Shown piece by piece: positions 1 to 13,129 of a stretch of DNA of 64,000 bases (its first letter is position 1; each line of letters begins with the position of its first letter). This DNA is from Antilocapra americana (Eukaryota; Chordata; Mammalia; Artiodactyla; Antilocapridae): NCBI GenBank assembly GCA_007570785.1, contig ML662442.1, forward strand, positions 29,895,681-29,959,680, given 5' to 3'. Under the pieces are notes generated by a model. It saw only the letters and a program-made list of their open reading frames with translations. It searched no databases and was not told the DNA's origin. A program made the translations under genes and the position numbers.

Positions 1-411
1 TTCAAATCAGTCAGCTCTTCACATCAGGTGGCCAAAGTATTGGAGTTTCAGCATCAGTCCTTCCAATGAATATTCAGGACTGATTTGCTTTAGGATGGAC
101 TGGTTTCATCTCCTTGCAGTCCAAGGGACTCTCAAGAGTCTTCTCCAACACCACAGTTCAAAGGCATCAATTTTTTGGTGCTCAGCTTTCTTTATAGTCC
201 AACTCTCACATCCATACATGACTACTGGAAAAACTATAGCTCTGACTAGATGGGCCTTTGTTGGCAAAGTAATGTCTCTGCTTTTTAATATGCTGTCTAG
301 GTTGGTCATAACTTTCCTTCCAAGGAGCAAGCGTCTTTTAATTTCATGGCTGCAGTCACCATCTGTGGTGATTTTGGAGCCCCAAAATATAAAGTATCTC
401 ACTGTTTCCAT
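1..411 (-). mobile_element. BovB LINE fragment, 3' part, cut by window edge
   Basis: Read on the minus strand this stretch encodes the C-terminal part of the BovB ORF2 protein downstream of the reverse transcriptase domain, with the recognisable words CESWTIKKAEH and [12 protein letters not shown]. The left side runs off the window; the right side stops at the segment encoding METVRYFIFWGSK. It closely resembles the copies at 12.4, 22.5 and 57.6 kb. It is a 5'-truncated dead fragment, not a host gene. Confidence 0.93.
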
Positions 412-2339
412 TGATGCTGGCTAATATAGGTCTTCTGTATAAAATCATCTGTGAGCTTTGGTCCAAAAGAAAAAAAAATGTATTTTTGCTACCCTTAATA
501 CTGTTCTTGGAATTAAGTGTTTCTTTGTAAGTTTTACTTTTTGATATTATTAACCATTAAGAAAGACAAATGTTCCTCCACCTACCAACAATAGTGTCTG
601 TGTCAATCTCCAGCTGGTAAAAATAATTAAGGAACAAAACACCTTTTTTTGAAAGGACGGGAATGTTTTAAAAATATGTTAATAATGGACTCAATGGAAA
701 CTAAATATGCAGTTGGGAAATGGAAAAATAAAGGCAGTGCCTTCCATATGGGCTGAATACAGAAGAATTAGGAGTAATTAATTATACAACTGGTTCAGTC
801 ATAAGCAATCTGAGATACTGTATCCCCAAAGATGTGGGGGGAAGAAGTCTCCAAGGTACTAGACAAGCCTAAGCCCCGTATAAGACAAAATGTCAGGACT
901 GATTCAGATATACAAGATACTTTTAAGTGAACTGGGCAAATCAGAAGAGAGGGACTAGGATGTAAAACTATACCTGGGACAAGAACCACAAATAATTGAT
1001 TTTGCTGAAGGTGGGAAGATAAAGGATGTACTTTTAAAAGCAAAATATGGTGTGCAAGGCAAGAAGAATGTATCACTATTGTAATTAGTCTTGCTTTATT
1101 ACTACATGCTTGAATAAATGAGTTTTACTTGTGGGGCAGCAAAATCAAAACAAAGAATTCTTTTGGTAGTCATCTGGTACAGTCACCTTAACCTACAAAC
1201 AGTAAGGCTGAGTCGGTTTAGTACTGAAGCCGCTCTATTCACAAGCACTGATCACTGTCTATTTTAGTTCCATAGCCATTAATTTCTTGATTTCCTATCC
1301 CACTGGAAATCTAATGCAGCCAAGCACTCCTTAAAATTATTCTGCTACATTCTATAATAGAAAGAACTCCCTATCTCCTCTCACTCCTAATGGAATCACA
1401 GTTCTGAGACCATTTTCCTCACAGAACAACTGAAATAACCTACTAACAGTTGAAAGTTTGAAGATCTGAAAATAAGCTAATGTCCATATGAACTATAATT
1501 TTTTTTTCATCAAACAAAAACCATAAAAAGCATTGTATGTGAGGTTACATGCTGCATATTAAGCTATACGCAGTGTACGAAGTTGAAAACCCAGAATTTA
1601 ATGTGAAATATTTTGAGCCTTAAATTTGGGCAATCGATTCATAATATAAAAGAAAGGGCTATGTAAGTTATAAACCTAATTTGGTTTCCACTTAAAGCAG
1701 AGGATGAGACAAAGACTTGGCTGCAGGGCATGTGTTAAGGAGGTGATTCCAGGGAAAAAGAGTAAAGGAGCGAGGAGAATGGGACCAGAGGAGTGGAAAA
1801 GTCAACACAAGGGCGTGTTATCCAAATCTCTGTTGTAGGCACAACGACTCAGTACCAGTTTGGCTGGTACTTCTGCAAAGTGTGAATTTTTTCCAGAATT
1901 TTCCATCTGGGGGAAGAGAGGATGAAGCCTGGCTCCCAATGTGGGAGACGTGGCTGATGTCTCCCTGAGCAGCACTAACAAAGCTCCCCTCTGGGTTATG
2001 CTGATACATAAGCCCAGGGTATGGGAAAGGCCCACGGCAGAAAGCAGAATAATTCTGTACCTACTTGAGGTGGGACCTTGTCAACAGGCATTCAACCTGA
2101 GCTCTCAGCAGATGGAACAGAGATGGACCAAAAAAATGAGAATAAGGTTCCAAGGTATTTGTTGCATAAAACAAACATGAGTGAAGGCCAGTTATGGTAC
2201 ATTGTTTGCCAGTATTTGACCTTTGGTCCATTGGCTTAGAAATTCACAAACTGAGTTCACAGAATTGTCTGACAAAGAGATCATAGAGAGAAAATATGTG
2301 ATTGTCTTAAAAAGAGGGTTGATTTCTGCTTCTTATTTA
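412..2339. other. Intergenic DNA, no gene recognised
   Basis: AT-rich sequence with no recognisable exon, RNA gene or young repeat. The open frames here are short (under 100 codons), overlap on both strands and match no family I know. It probably contains older decayed repeats that cannot be classified by eye. Confidence 0.6.
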
Positions 2340-3195
2340 TACATTAATTCAATTAATTTAATGAACATTTACCACATGCTAGGTGCTGGAGATACATCAA
2401 AGAACAAGATAAACAAAGTACCTCCCTTGTTGAGCTTGCATTCTGGTTGGGAGGCAGTCAACAATGAGTAAGGTGATTTCAGAGTTGTTAGTTATAGGGG
2501 CTCATGGAAAAGGAACCAGAGTAAGCTAATAGTGAGAGAAGTATGGCTACTATTTTAGGTAGGCACATGGAAGGATTCTCTACATAAACGACATCTGAGA
2601 AAAGACCTGGATGAGAAGGAACGAGCCAAATGAAAGTCAGGGAAGAACATGCTAGGCAACTATTGAGCCATGAAGTCCTGCCGACTCTTTGAGACCTCAT
2701 GGACTGTAGCATGCCAAGCTCTTCTGTCCTCTACTATCTCTCAGACTTTGCTTAAATTCATGTCCATTGAGTTTGTGATGCTATCTAACCATCTCATCCT
2801 CTGCCACCCTCTTCTCCTTTTGCCTTCAATCTTTCCCAGCATCAGAGTCTCTTCCAAAGAGTCAGCTCTTTGCATCAGGTGGCCAAAATATTAGAGCTTC
2901 AGCTTTAGCATCAGTCCCTCCAAAATGCTGGGCAAAGGGAATAGTTGATGTAGGAGCCCTGAGGGAGGCATAAGCGTTTGTGTTTCATGAAGTTGAGAGT
3001 GAGAGAGAAGTAGCAAGTGATGAAATGAAACAGGTCAGCTGGAGGCAGGTCAGGCAGAGTCCTGTGGACTATGGCAAGGAAGTCAGGCTTTACTCTAAGT
3101 GAGATGGGGAGCCACTGAAAAATGGTAATTAGAGGAGGGATGTGATCTAATTTGGTTTTAAAAAGTCCACTCTATGTGCTGCATGGAGTGTTTCC
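2340..3195 (-). mobile_element. L2 LINE relic, interrupted by BovB
   Basis: The purine-rich plus strand has the typical reversed L2 3' layout: a 'tgctaggtgctggagatac' start, then blocks resembling 'aagaacatgctaggca' and 'gagccactgaaaaatgg'. The element continues on both sides of the BovB insertion at 2660-2924, which is flanked by an 11 bp duplication. L2 is an ancient, long-inactive mammalian LINE. Confidence 0.7.
2660..2924 (-). mobile_element. BovB LINE 3' end inserted in L2
   Basis: About 265 bp of the BovB 3' terminus in minus orientation. It is bounded by atgctaggcaa (2649-2659) and atgctgggcaa (2925-2935), an 11 bp target-site duplication with one mismatch. The sequence is moderately diverged, so this is not a recent insertion. 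Confidence 0.9.
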
Positions 3196-3274
3196 AGGCA
3201 GTTATGTTCCCTGGAACACAACACACCTGAGAATTTGTATTTTCCATAAACAAGTTAATCTCTCAATCACATTT

Positions 3275-3790
3275 GCTTAAAACACAATAGGTATCCACAC
3301 AAAGACTTGCAGGCAAAATATTCTAAGCAACATTATTGATAATAGCCAAAAAGTAGAAACAACTCCAATATCCATGAACCAGTGAGTGGAAAACCAAAAT
3401 GTGCTTATATAAGGGAAAGCTATTTAACATACAAAGAGATCTTGATACACATTCCAACATAAACATCAAAATCATCATGCTAAGTGAAAGATTCCAGACA
3501 CAGAAGGCCACATAGTGCATGCTTCTACTTATATGAAATGTCCAGAAAAGGCAGATCTATATATAAACAGATTAGTGATTGCCTGGGGCCGGGAGTGGAA
3601 ACAGATCAACTGTAAAGGAGTGGGAGGGTCATAATGGAATGATGGAAATATTCTAAAACAGAATGGCAGTCATGGTTGTGCAAAAATGATAAATTTGCTG
3701 GAAATCATTGAATTGCATACTTGAAACAGGTGAATTTGAAGGCGTGTAAATTATACCTCAATCAAGTTGTTTCTAAAAACATGTGGATAT
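3275..3790 (+). mobile_element. Old L1 3' end (sense)
   Basis: Matches the standard 3' tail of old mammalian L1 elements: 'aacattattgataatagcca', 'ccatgaaccagtgagtgg', 'gtgattgcctggggccggga' and finally 'aattatacctcaatcaag'. No coding capacity remains. Confidence 0.8.
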
Positions 3791-4182
3791 TTCTCAATTT
3801 AGGACATAGATTTTCAGACTGTATGGACCATTGGTCTTCACAGACATTGGCCTGATCTGAGGTTTTCCCTGCCCATCTTTGCTCGAGGCAACACCAAGCT
3901 GGCCTGCTTTCTAGTCACCAGTGCCCTGCTTCAATAACTGGTTGAGTTAAAGCTTTTTCCTCTTTCAATTTTCTTCCCTTTCAAGAGGTCATACCCCTTC
4001 TAAGCTGTATCCGTGCATATTTCAAGTCTCCAGTTGGTTGATTCCTTTGTAAGGAATCTCTTTAACATCTTTAGCCCGCCTACTTTCCTCTCTCACTTTT
4101 CTAGCTTTTGTCAAGTGTTTCTATCTGTTTTAAACTACAAATATTTATTTGCTTTTAAATATTTGTTTGATTGCTCCAGGTT

Positions 4183-4286
4183 TTAGGTGTGGCTTGCAGG
4201 ATCTAGTTCTCTGACTAGGGATGGAAATGGGGCCCCCTACATTGGGAGCACAGAGTCGCAGCCACTGAGCCACCAGGGGAGTCTCT
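4183..4286 (-). mobile_element. CHR-type tRNA-derived SINE
   Basis: A degenerate minus-orientation copy: 'gtggcttgcaggatct', 'ctgactagggatggaa' and 'gagccaccaggggagtct' are the reversed body and tRNA-like head. The following 4287-4537 holds a pyrimidine-rich tract and no gene. Confidence 0.7.
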
Positions 4287-4537
4287 TGTCAACTGTTTGG
4301 CTTTGTTTTTTTAATTTCCTTTACTACTACTACTTTTTCTCCTCTCTCCCTCTATTTTTTTCTTTTTCTCCCTTTTCTACTTCTGTTTTCTTCACTGTCA
4401 CCTCTCACTCTTTCTCTGTTTTTGTTCCACTTGTGGCCCCGCCAAAAGACTGTAAAACTCGTAGCCCTTACATGAGAGAACAGTCCTGGGGACAGACACT
4501 TTAGGACCAGGAGAGAGGAGAGACTAAGTGGTACTTT

Positions 4538-4654
4538 ACGGCAACCCACTCCAGTATTCTTGCCTGGAGAATCCCCGTAGACAGAGAAGCCTGGCGGGCT
4601 ACAGTCCGTGCGGTCTCAAAGAGTCAGACACGACTGAGTGACTAAGCATAGTAC
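4538..4654 (+). mobile_element. Bov-tA SINE fragment
   Basis: This is the BovA-type body of a Bov-tA SINE, from 'ggcaacccactccagtattc' to 'cgactgagtgactaag', without the tRNA-like head. It is flanked by aagtggtacttt (4526-4537) and aagcggtacttt (4655-4666), a 12 bp duplication with one mismatch, so the copy was already truncated when it inserted. Confidence 0.9.
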
Positions 4655-5085
4655 AAGCGGTACTTTGCCTAATCAATCTCTAAACTTAAAAGTAACAAAA
4701 AGCCTATCTCAAAAATACTTCAAAATTACCCTCCATCTCACCATTGTTCAATCAAACCTGCTTCTACCTCTACTATACTCATGGGAAATAAAAATTTACT
4801 AAATCATATTTTAATACTTTTGTTTATTTGTATATAGCTGTATTTTAAAATTATTTTTTATTATGAACAAGCATATAACAAGCATAACAGCAAAAAAAAA
4901 GTATTATATTGACATTGATGAAAATACTTTTGTGTGCTGATCCAGTAAAAGACACAGTACTTAACATATTATTTCTATAGGAAAAAAAATGATGTCTGAA
5001 GTCCAAGCAAAATTTAGGGTTTATTTTTGGTTTATTAATTGGAGACTGTTATTATTTAATTGGTTTTAAGTACTTTTAAGTCTTA

Positions 5086-5289
5086 AGTGATAGTCACTCA
5101 GTCATGTCTGACTCTTTGTGACCCCATGGACTGTAGCCTGCCAGGCTTCTCTGTCTATGGAATTCTCCAGGCAAGAATACTGGAGTGGGTTGTGATTCCC
5201 TTCTCCAGGAGATCTTCCTGACCCAGGGATCGAACCCAGGTCTCCTGCATTTCAGGCAGATTCTTTACCGTTTGAGCCACCAGGGGAAG
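5086..5289 (-). mobile_element. Bov-tA SINE, near full length
   Basis: Minus-orientation Bov-tA with both parts present: the BovA-like body ('gactctttgtgaccccatgg') and the tRNA-like head ending 'gagccaccagggga'. The 420 bp to its left (4667-5085) is AT-rich unique sequence with no gene. Confidence 0.93.
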
Positions 5290-5494
5290 TGCTATACATA
5301 ATTGTTGCATTGGCTGACTTCCTATCTTGTTTTATTGAAAATTTTCCCTGATATATTCTTAAAAGCAAAAGATAACTAAACAAAATTAAATTTCCCTGTG
5401 GAACAGATGACAGATTTGTCACCATCTTTGGATCTGCCTTTCACATGAAATATATTATAATGGTGGAAATGATTAGCATATTAATAGTCTAATA

Positions 5495-5721
5495 ATAGGG
5501 GCTTCCAGGGTGGCTCGAGTGATAAAGAACTCATCTGAAAATGCAGGAGATACAGGAGACACCAGTTCAATCCCTGGGTTGGGAAAATTCCCCGGAGGAG
5601 GGCATGGCGACCCACTTCAGTACTCTTGTCTGGAGAATCCCATGGACTGAAGAGCCCAGTGGGCTACGTCTGCAGGGTCTCAAAGAGTCAGACATGACAG
5701 AATTGACTTAGCAAGAAAGCA
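5495..5721 (+). mobile_element. Bov-tA SINE with perfect 9 bp duplication
   Basis: Complete plus-orientation Bov-tA from 'gggcttccagggtggctc' to 'cttagcaagaaagc'. It is flanked by the identical 9-mer agtctaata at 5486-5494 and 5722-5730. The head carries several substitutions. Confidence 0.93.
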
Positions 5722-5730
5722 AGTCTAATA

Positions 5731-8700
5731 TTAGTATCGTCAGACTTCATTTCTTGGTTACAAATATATTTAAAAAATGAGTTTCTAAATTCCTTTAAAA
5801 TTGAGCTGTAGGGAAACAATTAGGACCATAGTCCATAATTATTTATGAAGCAAGATCACGAAATCAGAGGTTACTAGCATGTCTTGCCTTAAGGCATGGA
5901 TAAATACAGACATGCCACGGCAGACTGCACACAAGGCTGAAAGAAACTCTCCAGTTCTACTGGGAGAAGAGTGGGAGGAAACAATGCTGACCTTTCATTT
6001 CCTGTAGGTTGCTTGTAATTTATGAGATTCTTCTCTTACAGCTTCAAATGTCTTTAAACCTTACATACACTAGTTAAGCCTCAATAATGAAAGCTGAGAT
6101 CGTAAACATCACAAACTCCATTTAGATAGGGTGGATTTTTCTAACCTAACCTAGAGGGAAAGCCCCTCAGCAGAAAGAGTTTCGTGTTTTGATTTTTAAC
6201 TGCTAATTTAAAAATTGTCTGCTAGAGAAAAGGGTGTGAGTTTGTTTCAGTTTTGGTCTCCATTTCCTGTGTAAGTCCTTTGGGATGGATGTTAAGTTGA
6301 GATATGAAACCACTGGAAAAAAACAGGTAAAGAGAAAATACTATCATGAAAAATTAAACATTAATTTTCCACAGAGTTTTTTGGAAAGGAAAATCAGTTT
6401 GGCAAGGTGAAAAAGGTCTTTGACAAAATAGATGGCTTGAGACCTCTATATAGGCTCCCTGATAAAAAGAGCCCAGGCTATGGAACGATCGCCCTAAAGA
6501 CCAGCAGGCCACGATCCAACAAATGCCTCTTTACCCCATAGGCTGTAGTCTGCAAGAAACAGATGAATAAGTTTAGGGCTTTTACAGAGTTAACTGAGCT
6601 TTTCAGTCCTGCTCTTTAATTAATGATGTACTTTACAAAACCAGGTAGCTGTAGCAGACAGTTACACCCACGTGTTAATCATTTATTTCAGTAAGAAAAC
6701 ACACTGGCGTTTATGAATGGACATTGGTCTGTCACTATAGGTTGATGAGAATGTTAGGATCTTGGTCAAACCACGCTGCAAATACACACCCAGAGACAGC
6801 ACTGATTTTCCAACACCACTGCTAGAGTTGCAGGCTACCCTGAGGGATATTACTCTCTGCTCCACTTGGGCGAAATGACTCCTTGCAATGTAGTCAATAA
6901 AAGGTTAAAAAGTTAAGTTTTCATGTAAAAATATTTATAGTTCATATTCTTCTACATAAACATTTAAAGGTGAAAAAACAAAACCCTCCAACTTGGCATG
7001 AAAAAAATTAAATTTTCTCCTAAACATTGGTTTGGAAATCTTCCCAAAAGAAAGCTGTCTGATCAAACTGCTGCAATCTTAAATGGTAAAAAGAATGTAT
7101 TATATTTAAATGTAGCAATCAGATTTTTCTGATCAGAGTACAAGAACCCTCAAAAGTCATCTTGTCTGGAATCTTCAGAAAAATATAGAAGCTTTATGAT
7201 TTAGTATGGATCACTGTGGGAAGCCTCTGGGAATTCCACAACTTTTTTTCATTGTAACTATAGCATTCCAACTGCCTTAACCTTCATGCCTGTAAAAATA
7301 GGTACTTTTTCAAATTTGGGCCATATCTCCCGTGTGGCAGTGTTCTGGGTCCTTTGTCCTCAGTGTAGTTATGACCACTCTGGAAATTCAAGAAAGACAT
7401 ACACTTCTAGATCCAAGCTCTAGAAACATTTCCATACTGGAGCTGAGAACTCTAAAAATAACATTTTAGCACTAAGTCCTTGGTATTCAAGAGCAAAAAT
7501 ATTAGAGCAAGCTGAAAGCATGTGTGTGTAAGTGTGTATTTCAGGAGTAGGAGAACTTAACTTTAGAACATAAAATTATGTGAAGCTTCACTCACTTGAA
7601 GCACAAGGAAATGTGAATTAAACGGGCAGTGAAGGGGGCATGTTCCTTGTACAGTTTGGCTGCCAAATCATTTCTGTTCCTTCAATATATAGCAAAGACA
7701 CCCCTTTCTTTGAAACTTCTTTATTGAATGAAACCATGGGCTCCTGGAGGTGAAGACCACATTTCATACCCAGAAAGCATATGTTTCTGGATCCCAGCAC
7801 CTAGTATAACCGTAGTAACATAAAATACTAAAAATATGATTGATGAATGAAAGGAATCAATGAATGAGTAAACATGTATTTATAAACTGCTGTGACTATG
7901 AAATGTAAGGCTTTGCTTAATAAAATTAGCTTATGATATTTCAGTTGAATGAACAGCTGCTTGGTTTCTGAAAGCCACCCACTTTTTGTTTTTCCTTGTT
8001 TGTTTTTGTTTTCCCGAGATTAATAATTTTGAAATGAATATTAATGTCTATGAAAGCATTATTAAAGCTCTGATGATATTTAAGTGCATCACAGGTTTAA
8101 TTATAGTGAAGTAAAAAATAGATCTGGATTTCAAAACTACCTATATTAGATTAAATTTTCCTAATCCCACATCTCAGATACTTTAAAAATTCTGTCCCCT
8201 AATATAGCTCTGCCTTTGCAGGAAAATTTCATGGAGTTCATATACTACTAAAAGGAAAAATGCAAAAATCTTATAATTCAGTGGGGGAAAATAAACAGAA
8301 CAATATCAGATCTCTTTACTATTAATAATGGATATAACTGGATTATTTCATTCCATATCCCTGGTAACCAGTGTTTAGACTTGTTCAGTTCCTTGCTTTC
8401 CAGTGCTTCTCCTTCTTACACGATTCTAGAGTTGAACCAAACAATACCCGAACATACTATACTCTACATAAAAGCACAGCACAGTTCCTCGTTATTAAAA
8501 AAATGTGGTTCTGTTTGTTGTAATTGTTTACTCTCATTTGACCTGTATTATCTAATCCACATTTAAAAAATTTCAGATTGCATTCAGTGTTTTAAGGTCA
8601 AAAATTGTGCTTTTTCAAGTTGAATTACTGGTGAGTATGTTTTCTACATTGAATTACTTGGCAACCAAGGAGAGGTTCTTTATAAACTGGACTCAAAAGC

Positions 8701-9846
8701 TCTTGTTTACTGTTAATCCTGAATTCGGTTCTCAAAGCAAATGTCATATACACAATAGTTCTGTTGTGGATTCAGAACCAAATTCCATTTCAACAATGGT
8801 AAACTCATCAGCCCTGTTCTACAGACATGTGGTTTCAGTCAGGCATTCCAGGGCCACCTCAGAATATAGAATCTCTTTAATAATTTGGTTGGATTATAAA
8901 TTCTTACAGATACCCAGCTGTTTAGAACTGAAGTATTTCCCTGTTTTCCTGCTACCTAGCTCTGAGCATGCATGTCAATTCCACAGTTCCACCTAGTATC
9001 TGATGCATAAACTAAAATGCTGGTAGATGTTGATGGTCCAATTTTGAAGAATTATTTTTTAAACTTTTTTTTAATTTACCAGATACATTATAAAGAGTGT
9101 GTGTTAGTTTTGGAACCAAGAAGAAAATAAATTCTGTTTAGAAGAAAGTAAAAGCAGTGTCAAGGTTAGATACCAAGATATTTTGTATAGAAGAAGATCC
9201 TTTTTGGAGCTGCCAGTGAAATTTCTGATCTAATATTCTGGCAGGCTATGAAAACCACTTCAGAAAGAATTTTTAATTCTTATTAGAACTATAGAAACAG
9301 CCTAGTTTTCTTCAAGATTGAAAAGATTATCCGCATTTCTCCCTGCTCAGTTCCACTGTAGTTCAGAAGACTTTTTGCTTTCAAAATGTGTGGGGAAGGT
9401 AAACCCGTGCCTTGCAGACCACATCAGACCCAAATACTGTTCTGTTTGGTGACACATGATTTAAAAATCGAAACTGATGCACGAGCATCATGAACGTTTA
9501 GTTCGTCACAGTCCCATCACACCTTTAGGTAACCTGCCTAGCACCTGAGCTTATCTCAAGTTGATACCTAAAGGCTAGCAGTTACTAAAAAATGGACTGA
9601 GAGATGATGCGACTAAGACTTGTTAGGCCAAGCAACAACTGTGCTGATAACACCATGCTTCTCTTCATTTTGCATATGGAAGAAACTAATTTTGGAAATA
9701 AGGAATTACAATTAATTCGGTATCCACACACACATGCTTCTTACATAACTTTATGTAACGTTCTCCTTACCCTTATCCCTATTTAGTTCATTCCTCAGAT
9801 ACTTCCCGCTAATATCCCTAGAGCCTAACTGTGCTCGTGTATTTGC
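5731..9846. other. Intergenic DNA, mostly unique
   Basis: About 4.1 kb of AT-rich sequence with few recognisable repeats apart from an L2 3' tail at 7715-7862. The longest open frame, 129 codons at 8607-8996, has no family resemblance, no splice context and AT-rich composition, so I do not call it a gene. No RNA gene was seen. Confidence 0.6.
7715..7862 (+). mobile_element. L2 3' end (sense)
   Basis: Contains the diagnostic L2 3' words in order: 'gggctcctggaggtgaagac', 'tcccagcacctagtataa' and the terminal tgaatgaa-type repeats. It is a highly diverged ancient relic. Confidence 0.6.
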
Positions 9847-9980
9847 TTTTTGGCTCCACCATGTAGCATGCGTGTAGGACCTCAGTTCCCTGATCAGGGA
9901 TTGAACCCACATCCTCTGCAGTGACAAGGCAGAGTCAAAACCACCAAAGTCTTAACCACTGGATAGTCAGGGAAGTCCCT
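9847..9980 (-). mobile_element. CHR-type SINE
   Basis: Minus-orientation tRNA-Glu-derived SINE of the cetartiodactyl CHR type: 'ctcagttccctgatcaggga', 'ttgaacccacatcctctgca' and 'cttaaccactggatag' followed by 'cagggaagtccct'. A small internal insertion separates the last two blocks. Confidence 0.85.
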
Positions 9981-10019
9981 GTACTTACGTATTTATTGTT
10001 TATTCTTTCTCTCTTTTTT

Positions 10020-10560
10020 CTTTACTGGGTGCAAAGATCCCTTTTAGGTGCTAAGGAAACAACAGTGGATATGAAGTGTACAGTCTCATATCCCCTGAAG
10101 GGGCTCAGACATGAACATTAAAAGTAACAGGATTGTGATGATTGGTAGGAACTGAGTGCCATGGAAACACAGGGGATGAAGGCTGTGACTGCCTGGGAAA
10201 GTGTTCCAAAGGTGACAACTTCACTGACTCTGAGAAGGAGATACTCAGCTGATGATCAAGTCAGATACAGGTATTCTGGGTCAAAGGAGGACAACCAAAG
10301 CCTGGCTTCAAGGGAAGGCTTGGGAGATTCAAAGAACTGCAATTTGTTTGATTTGACTGAATCATCAGGATGTAAGGAATGGAGAGAAATGAAATTTGCA
10401 TTATTCATTCATTTAATGATTCATTTGATAAATTGTGTAATCACTTGCTCTGGGCAAAACATTGAGGATACAATAATGATTTATATAGTCACATCATAAC
10501 AGTCGAGTGAGAAATGGGGAAGTAAGGAGACAATAAAATAGAGTAAGTGCTATGATAAAT
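10020..10560 (-). mobile_element. L2 LINE relic(s)
   Basis: Two adjoining L2-like 3' blocks read in reverse. The first runs from 'ggtgctaaggaaacaacagt' to 'gtaaggaatggagagaaatg'. The second starts at 'ttcattcatttaatgattc' and ends 'gagtaagtgctatgataaat'. They are either two insertions or one rearranged copy. Strongly diverged and non-coding. Confidence 0.55.
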
Positions 10561-10748
10561 TGTCTTCCCTGTCTTCTTATTTAAAGAATTTTCCACAACT
10601 ACCCCAGCCTTCAGCAACCACCACCCTGATCAGCAGCCATCAATATTGAGGCAAGACCCTTCACCAGCAAAAATATTGCAGCCCGCTAAAGTCTCAGATG
10701 ATGGTCATATTTTTTGAACAATAGAGTAATTTTATTTATTGATTTATT

Positions 10749-10859
10749 GGCTGCACCACGTGGCATGTGGGATCTTAGTTCCCTGGCCAGGGATCAAACC
10801 CACATCCTCTGTATCAGAAGCACAGAGTTTTAACCATTGAACTATCATGAAAGTCCCAA
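10749..10859 (-). mobile_element. CHR-type SINE
   Basis: Minus-orientation copy: 'ggctgcaccacgtggcatgt', 'cttagttccctggccaggga', and the end 'aactatcatgaaagtccca'. Diverged at the tRNA-like end. Confidence 0.85.
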
Positions 10860-11719
10860 TAAGGTAATTTTGAATTAAAATCTGTACATTGCTTTTATAG
10901 ACATGATGCCACTGCATACTTAATAGACTATGGTACAGTAAAAACATATGCACTGGGAAACCAAAAAATTCATGGACTTGTTTTATTGTGATATTCACTT
11001 TACTGTCATGGCCTGAAACTGAACCCACACTATCTCCAAGTAAACATATATTTAAAAATACAGGTTGAGAAGCAGAGAGAGGTCAGTGCTAGACATATGG
11101 GCTTGGAGACCATATATGTGGTAATTAAAAACATAGATGTGCATGAGTGCAGAGCTCTCCATGAGATTTCCATGGTGCTTACCAAAGCAATTCCTGACTT
11201 CTCCAAGTGGCATTCACACACAACAATGGTGGTTCAGCACTACGGACAGTGGCAGGATCACGGGCACTTCCCTGCCCCCTACTCAGCCCACCCCCAATCT
11301 TTTAGTTCTCTAAGGTCAGAATTTCATTATCTTTCTATTATCTTTCTCAGCTGACTTTCTACCACTGCCCGGACTCATATTCTATGCTTAAGGCAATTGT
11401 GTTAAGGTCATCTTATTCCAGCTTTTGTTTTGATCAGCTGACAACCTGAGACCCAAAAAGACTAAATTTGCTCAAAACCACATTCCTAGTTAGTGATATC
11501 ATAGATCTATTCCGAATACATCACCTTTCCTCTCATCTCACTTGTTTCTATATCTTTTTCCTCTGAGTTCTGGAAGGTTTTTTGAGCTTGTCTTCAAATT
11601 CATTAACTTTTGGCATTTTCGATTTTGCTCTTTGCTGCTTTTGCATTCTCTTTGCTTTTAATGATCCTATTATTTCTAAAGCAATCTCTCCTAATTTCAG
11701 ATAGTTCCCATTTAAAATA
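10860..11719. other. Intergenic DNA, no gene recognised
   Basis: Unique-looking sequence with overlapping short open frames on both strands around 11.03-11.35 kb and no family similarity. Nothing functional can be supported. Confidence 0.55.
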
Positions 11720-12350
11720 TGTAATATTTTTTACATGATAACCTTATTGAGATAAAATTCACACACCATACAATTCACTCCTTTAAAGCATACAATCCTA
11801 TTGGGTGTCAAGTAGTATCTTATAATGGTTTCATCTTCCTAATAACTAATATTGTTGAGCATCTTTTCAGATACTTACTGGCCATTTGTCTATCTTACCT
11901 GGAGAAATGTCTATTCAGATGATTTAAAAATTGTCTTTTTATTGTTGAGTTGTAAGAGTTCTAGATGTAAGTTCCTTACCAGTTTTATTATTTTAAAACA
12001 ATTTCTCACATTCCCTGGGTTGCCCCTCCAGGTTTCTTTTGAAGCACAAAGTTTTTAATGTTGATGAAGTTGTTTGTCTGTTCTTGTCTTTTTCGTTTGT
12101 GCTTTTGGCACAAGATCTAAGAACCATTGCTTAACCAAGATCACAAATATTCCTGCCCATGTCTTAAGAGTTATATACTTTTAGCTTTTACAATTATGTC
12201 TTTGATTTATTTTGTGTTAAATTTTGCATATAGTGTATATATGATGTAATGTAGTTTTTGCATCTTATTGATAACCCAGCATCTTTTCAGTTCCTGGCAT
12301 TGAGAGTTTTCTAAAGTTCTTTTTTTTTTTTTGCTCTATTTGTATTATTA
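11720..12350 (-). mobile_element. Old L1 3' fragment (antisense)
   Basis: Reversed L1 3' region: 'ttattgagataaaattcaca', 'cttactggccatttgtctat', 'agtttttaatgttgatgaag' and 'cacaagatctaagaacc' are standard words of the untranslated and late ORF2 parts of old L1s. Internal gaps show deletions. A T-rich run follows at about 12.32 kb. Confidence 0.8.
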
Positions 12351-12363
12351 ACTATTCATGGAT

Positions 12364-13129
12364 CAGTTCAGTTTGGTTGCTCAGTCCTGTCCAACTCTTT
12401 GCGACTCATTGGACTACAGCACACCAGTCTTCCCTGTTCATCACCAATTCCCAGAGCTTACTCAAACTTCTCTTCATTGAGTTGGTGATGCTATCCAACC
12501 ATCTCATCCTGTCGTCCCCTTCTCCTCCTGCCTTCAATATTTCCCAGCATCAAGGGTATTTTCCAATGAGTCAGTTCTTCACATCAGGTTGCCAAAGTAT
12601 TGGAGTTTCAACTTCAGCATCAGTCCTTCCAATGAATATTCAGGACTGATTTTCTTTAGGATGGACTGGTTTCATCTCCTTGCAGTCCAAGGGACTCTCA
12701 AGAGTCTTCTCCAACACCACAGTTCAAAAGCATCAATTCTTTGACACTCAGCTTTCTTTATAGTCCAACGCTCACATGCATACATGACTACTGGAAAAAC
12801 AATAGCTTTGACTAGATGCACCTTTGTTGGCAAAGTAATGTCTCTGCTTTTTAATATGCTGTCTAGGTTAGTCTTAGCTTTTCTTCTAAGAAGCAAACAT
12901 CTTTTAATTTCATGGCTGTAGTCACCATCTGCAGTGATTTTGGAGTCCCCAAAAATAAAGTCTGTCATTGCCATGAAGTGATAGGACCGGATGCCATGAC
13001 CTTAGTTTTCTGAATGTTGAGTTTTAAGCCTTCCTGTTTCACTCTCCTCTTTCACTTTCATCGAGAGGCTCTTTAGTTCTTTGCTTTCTGCTATAAGGGT
13101 GGTGTCATCTGCATATCTGAAGTTATTGA
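12364..13129 (-). mobile_element. BovB LINE, 766 bp, with perfect 11 bp duplication
   Basis: 5'-truncated BovB in minus orientation. The minus strand encodes FIFGDSKITADGDYSHEIK and the downstream CERWTIKKAEC and [12 protein letters not shown] blocks. It extends further upstream than most copies here, into the sequence corresponding to AIDDT-type RT flanks. The identical 11-mer tattcatggat is at 12353-12363 and 13130-13140, so both ends of the insertion are exact. Confidence 0.95.

Noticed and set aside
8607..8996. 129-codon open frame in intergenic DNA
   Set aside because: AT-rich, no known domain, no splice or promoter context, no support beyond absence of stops.
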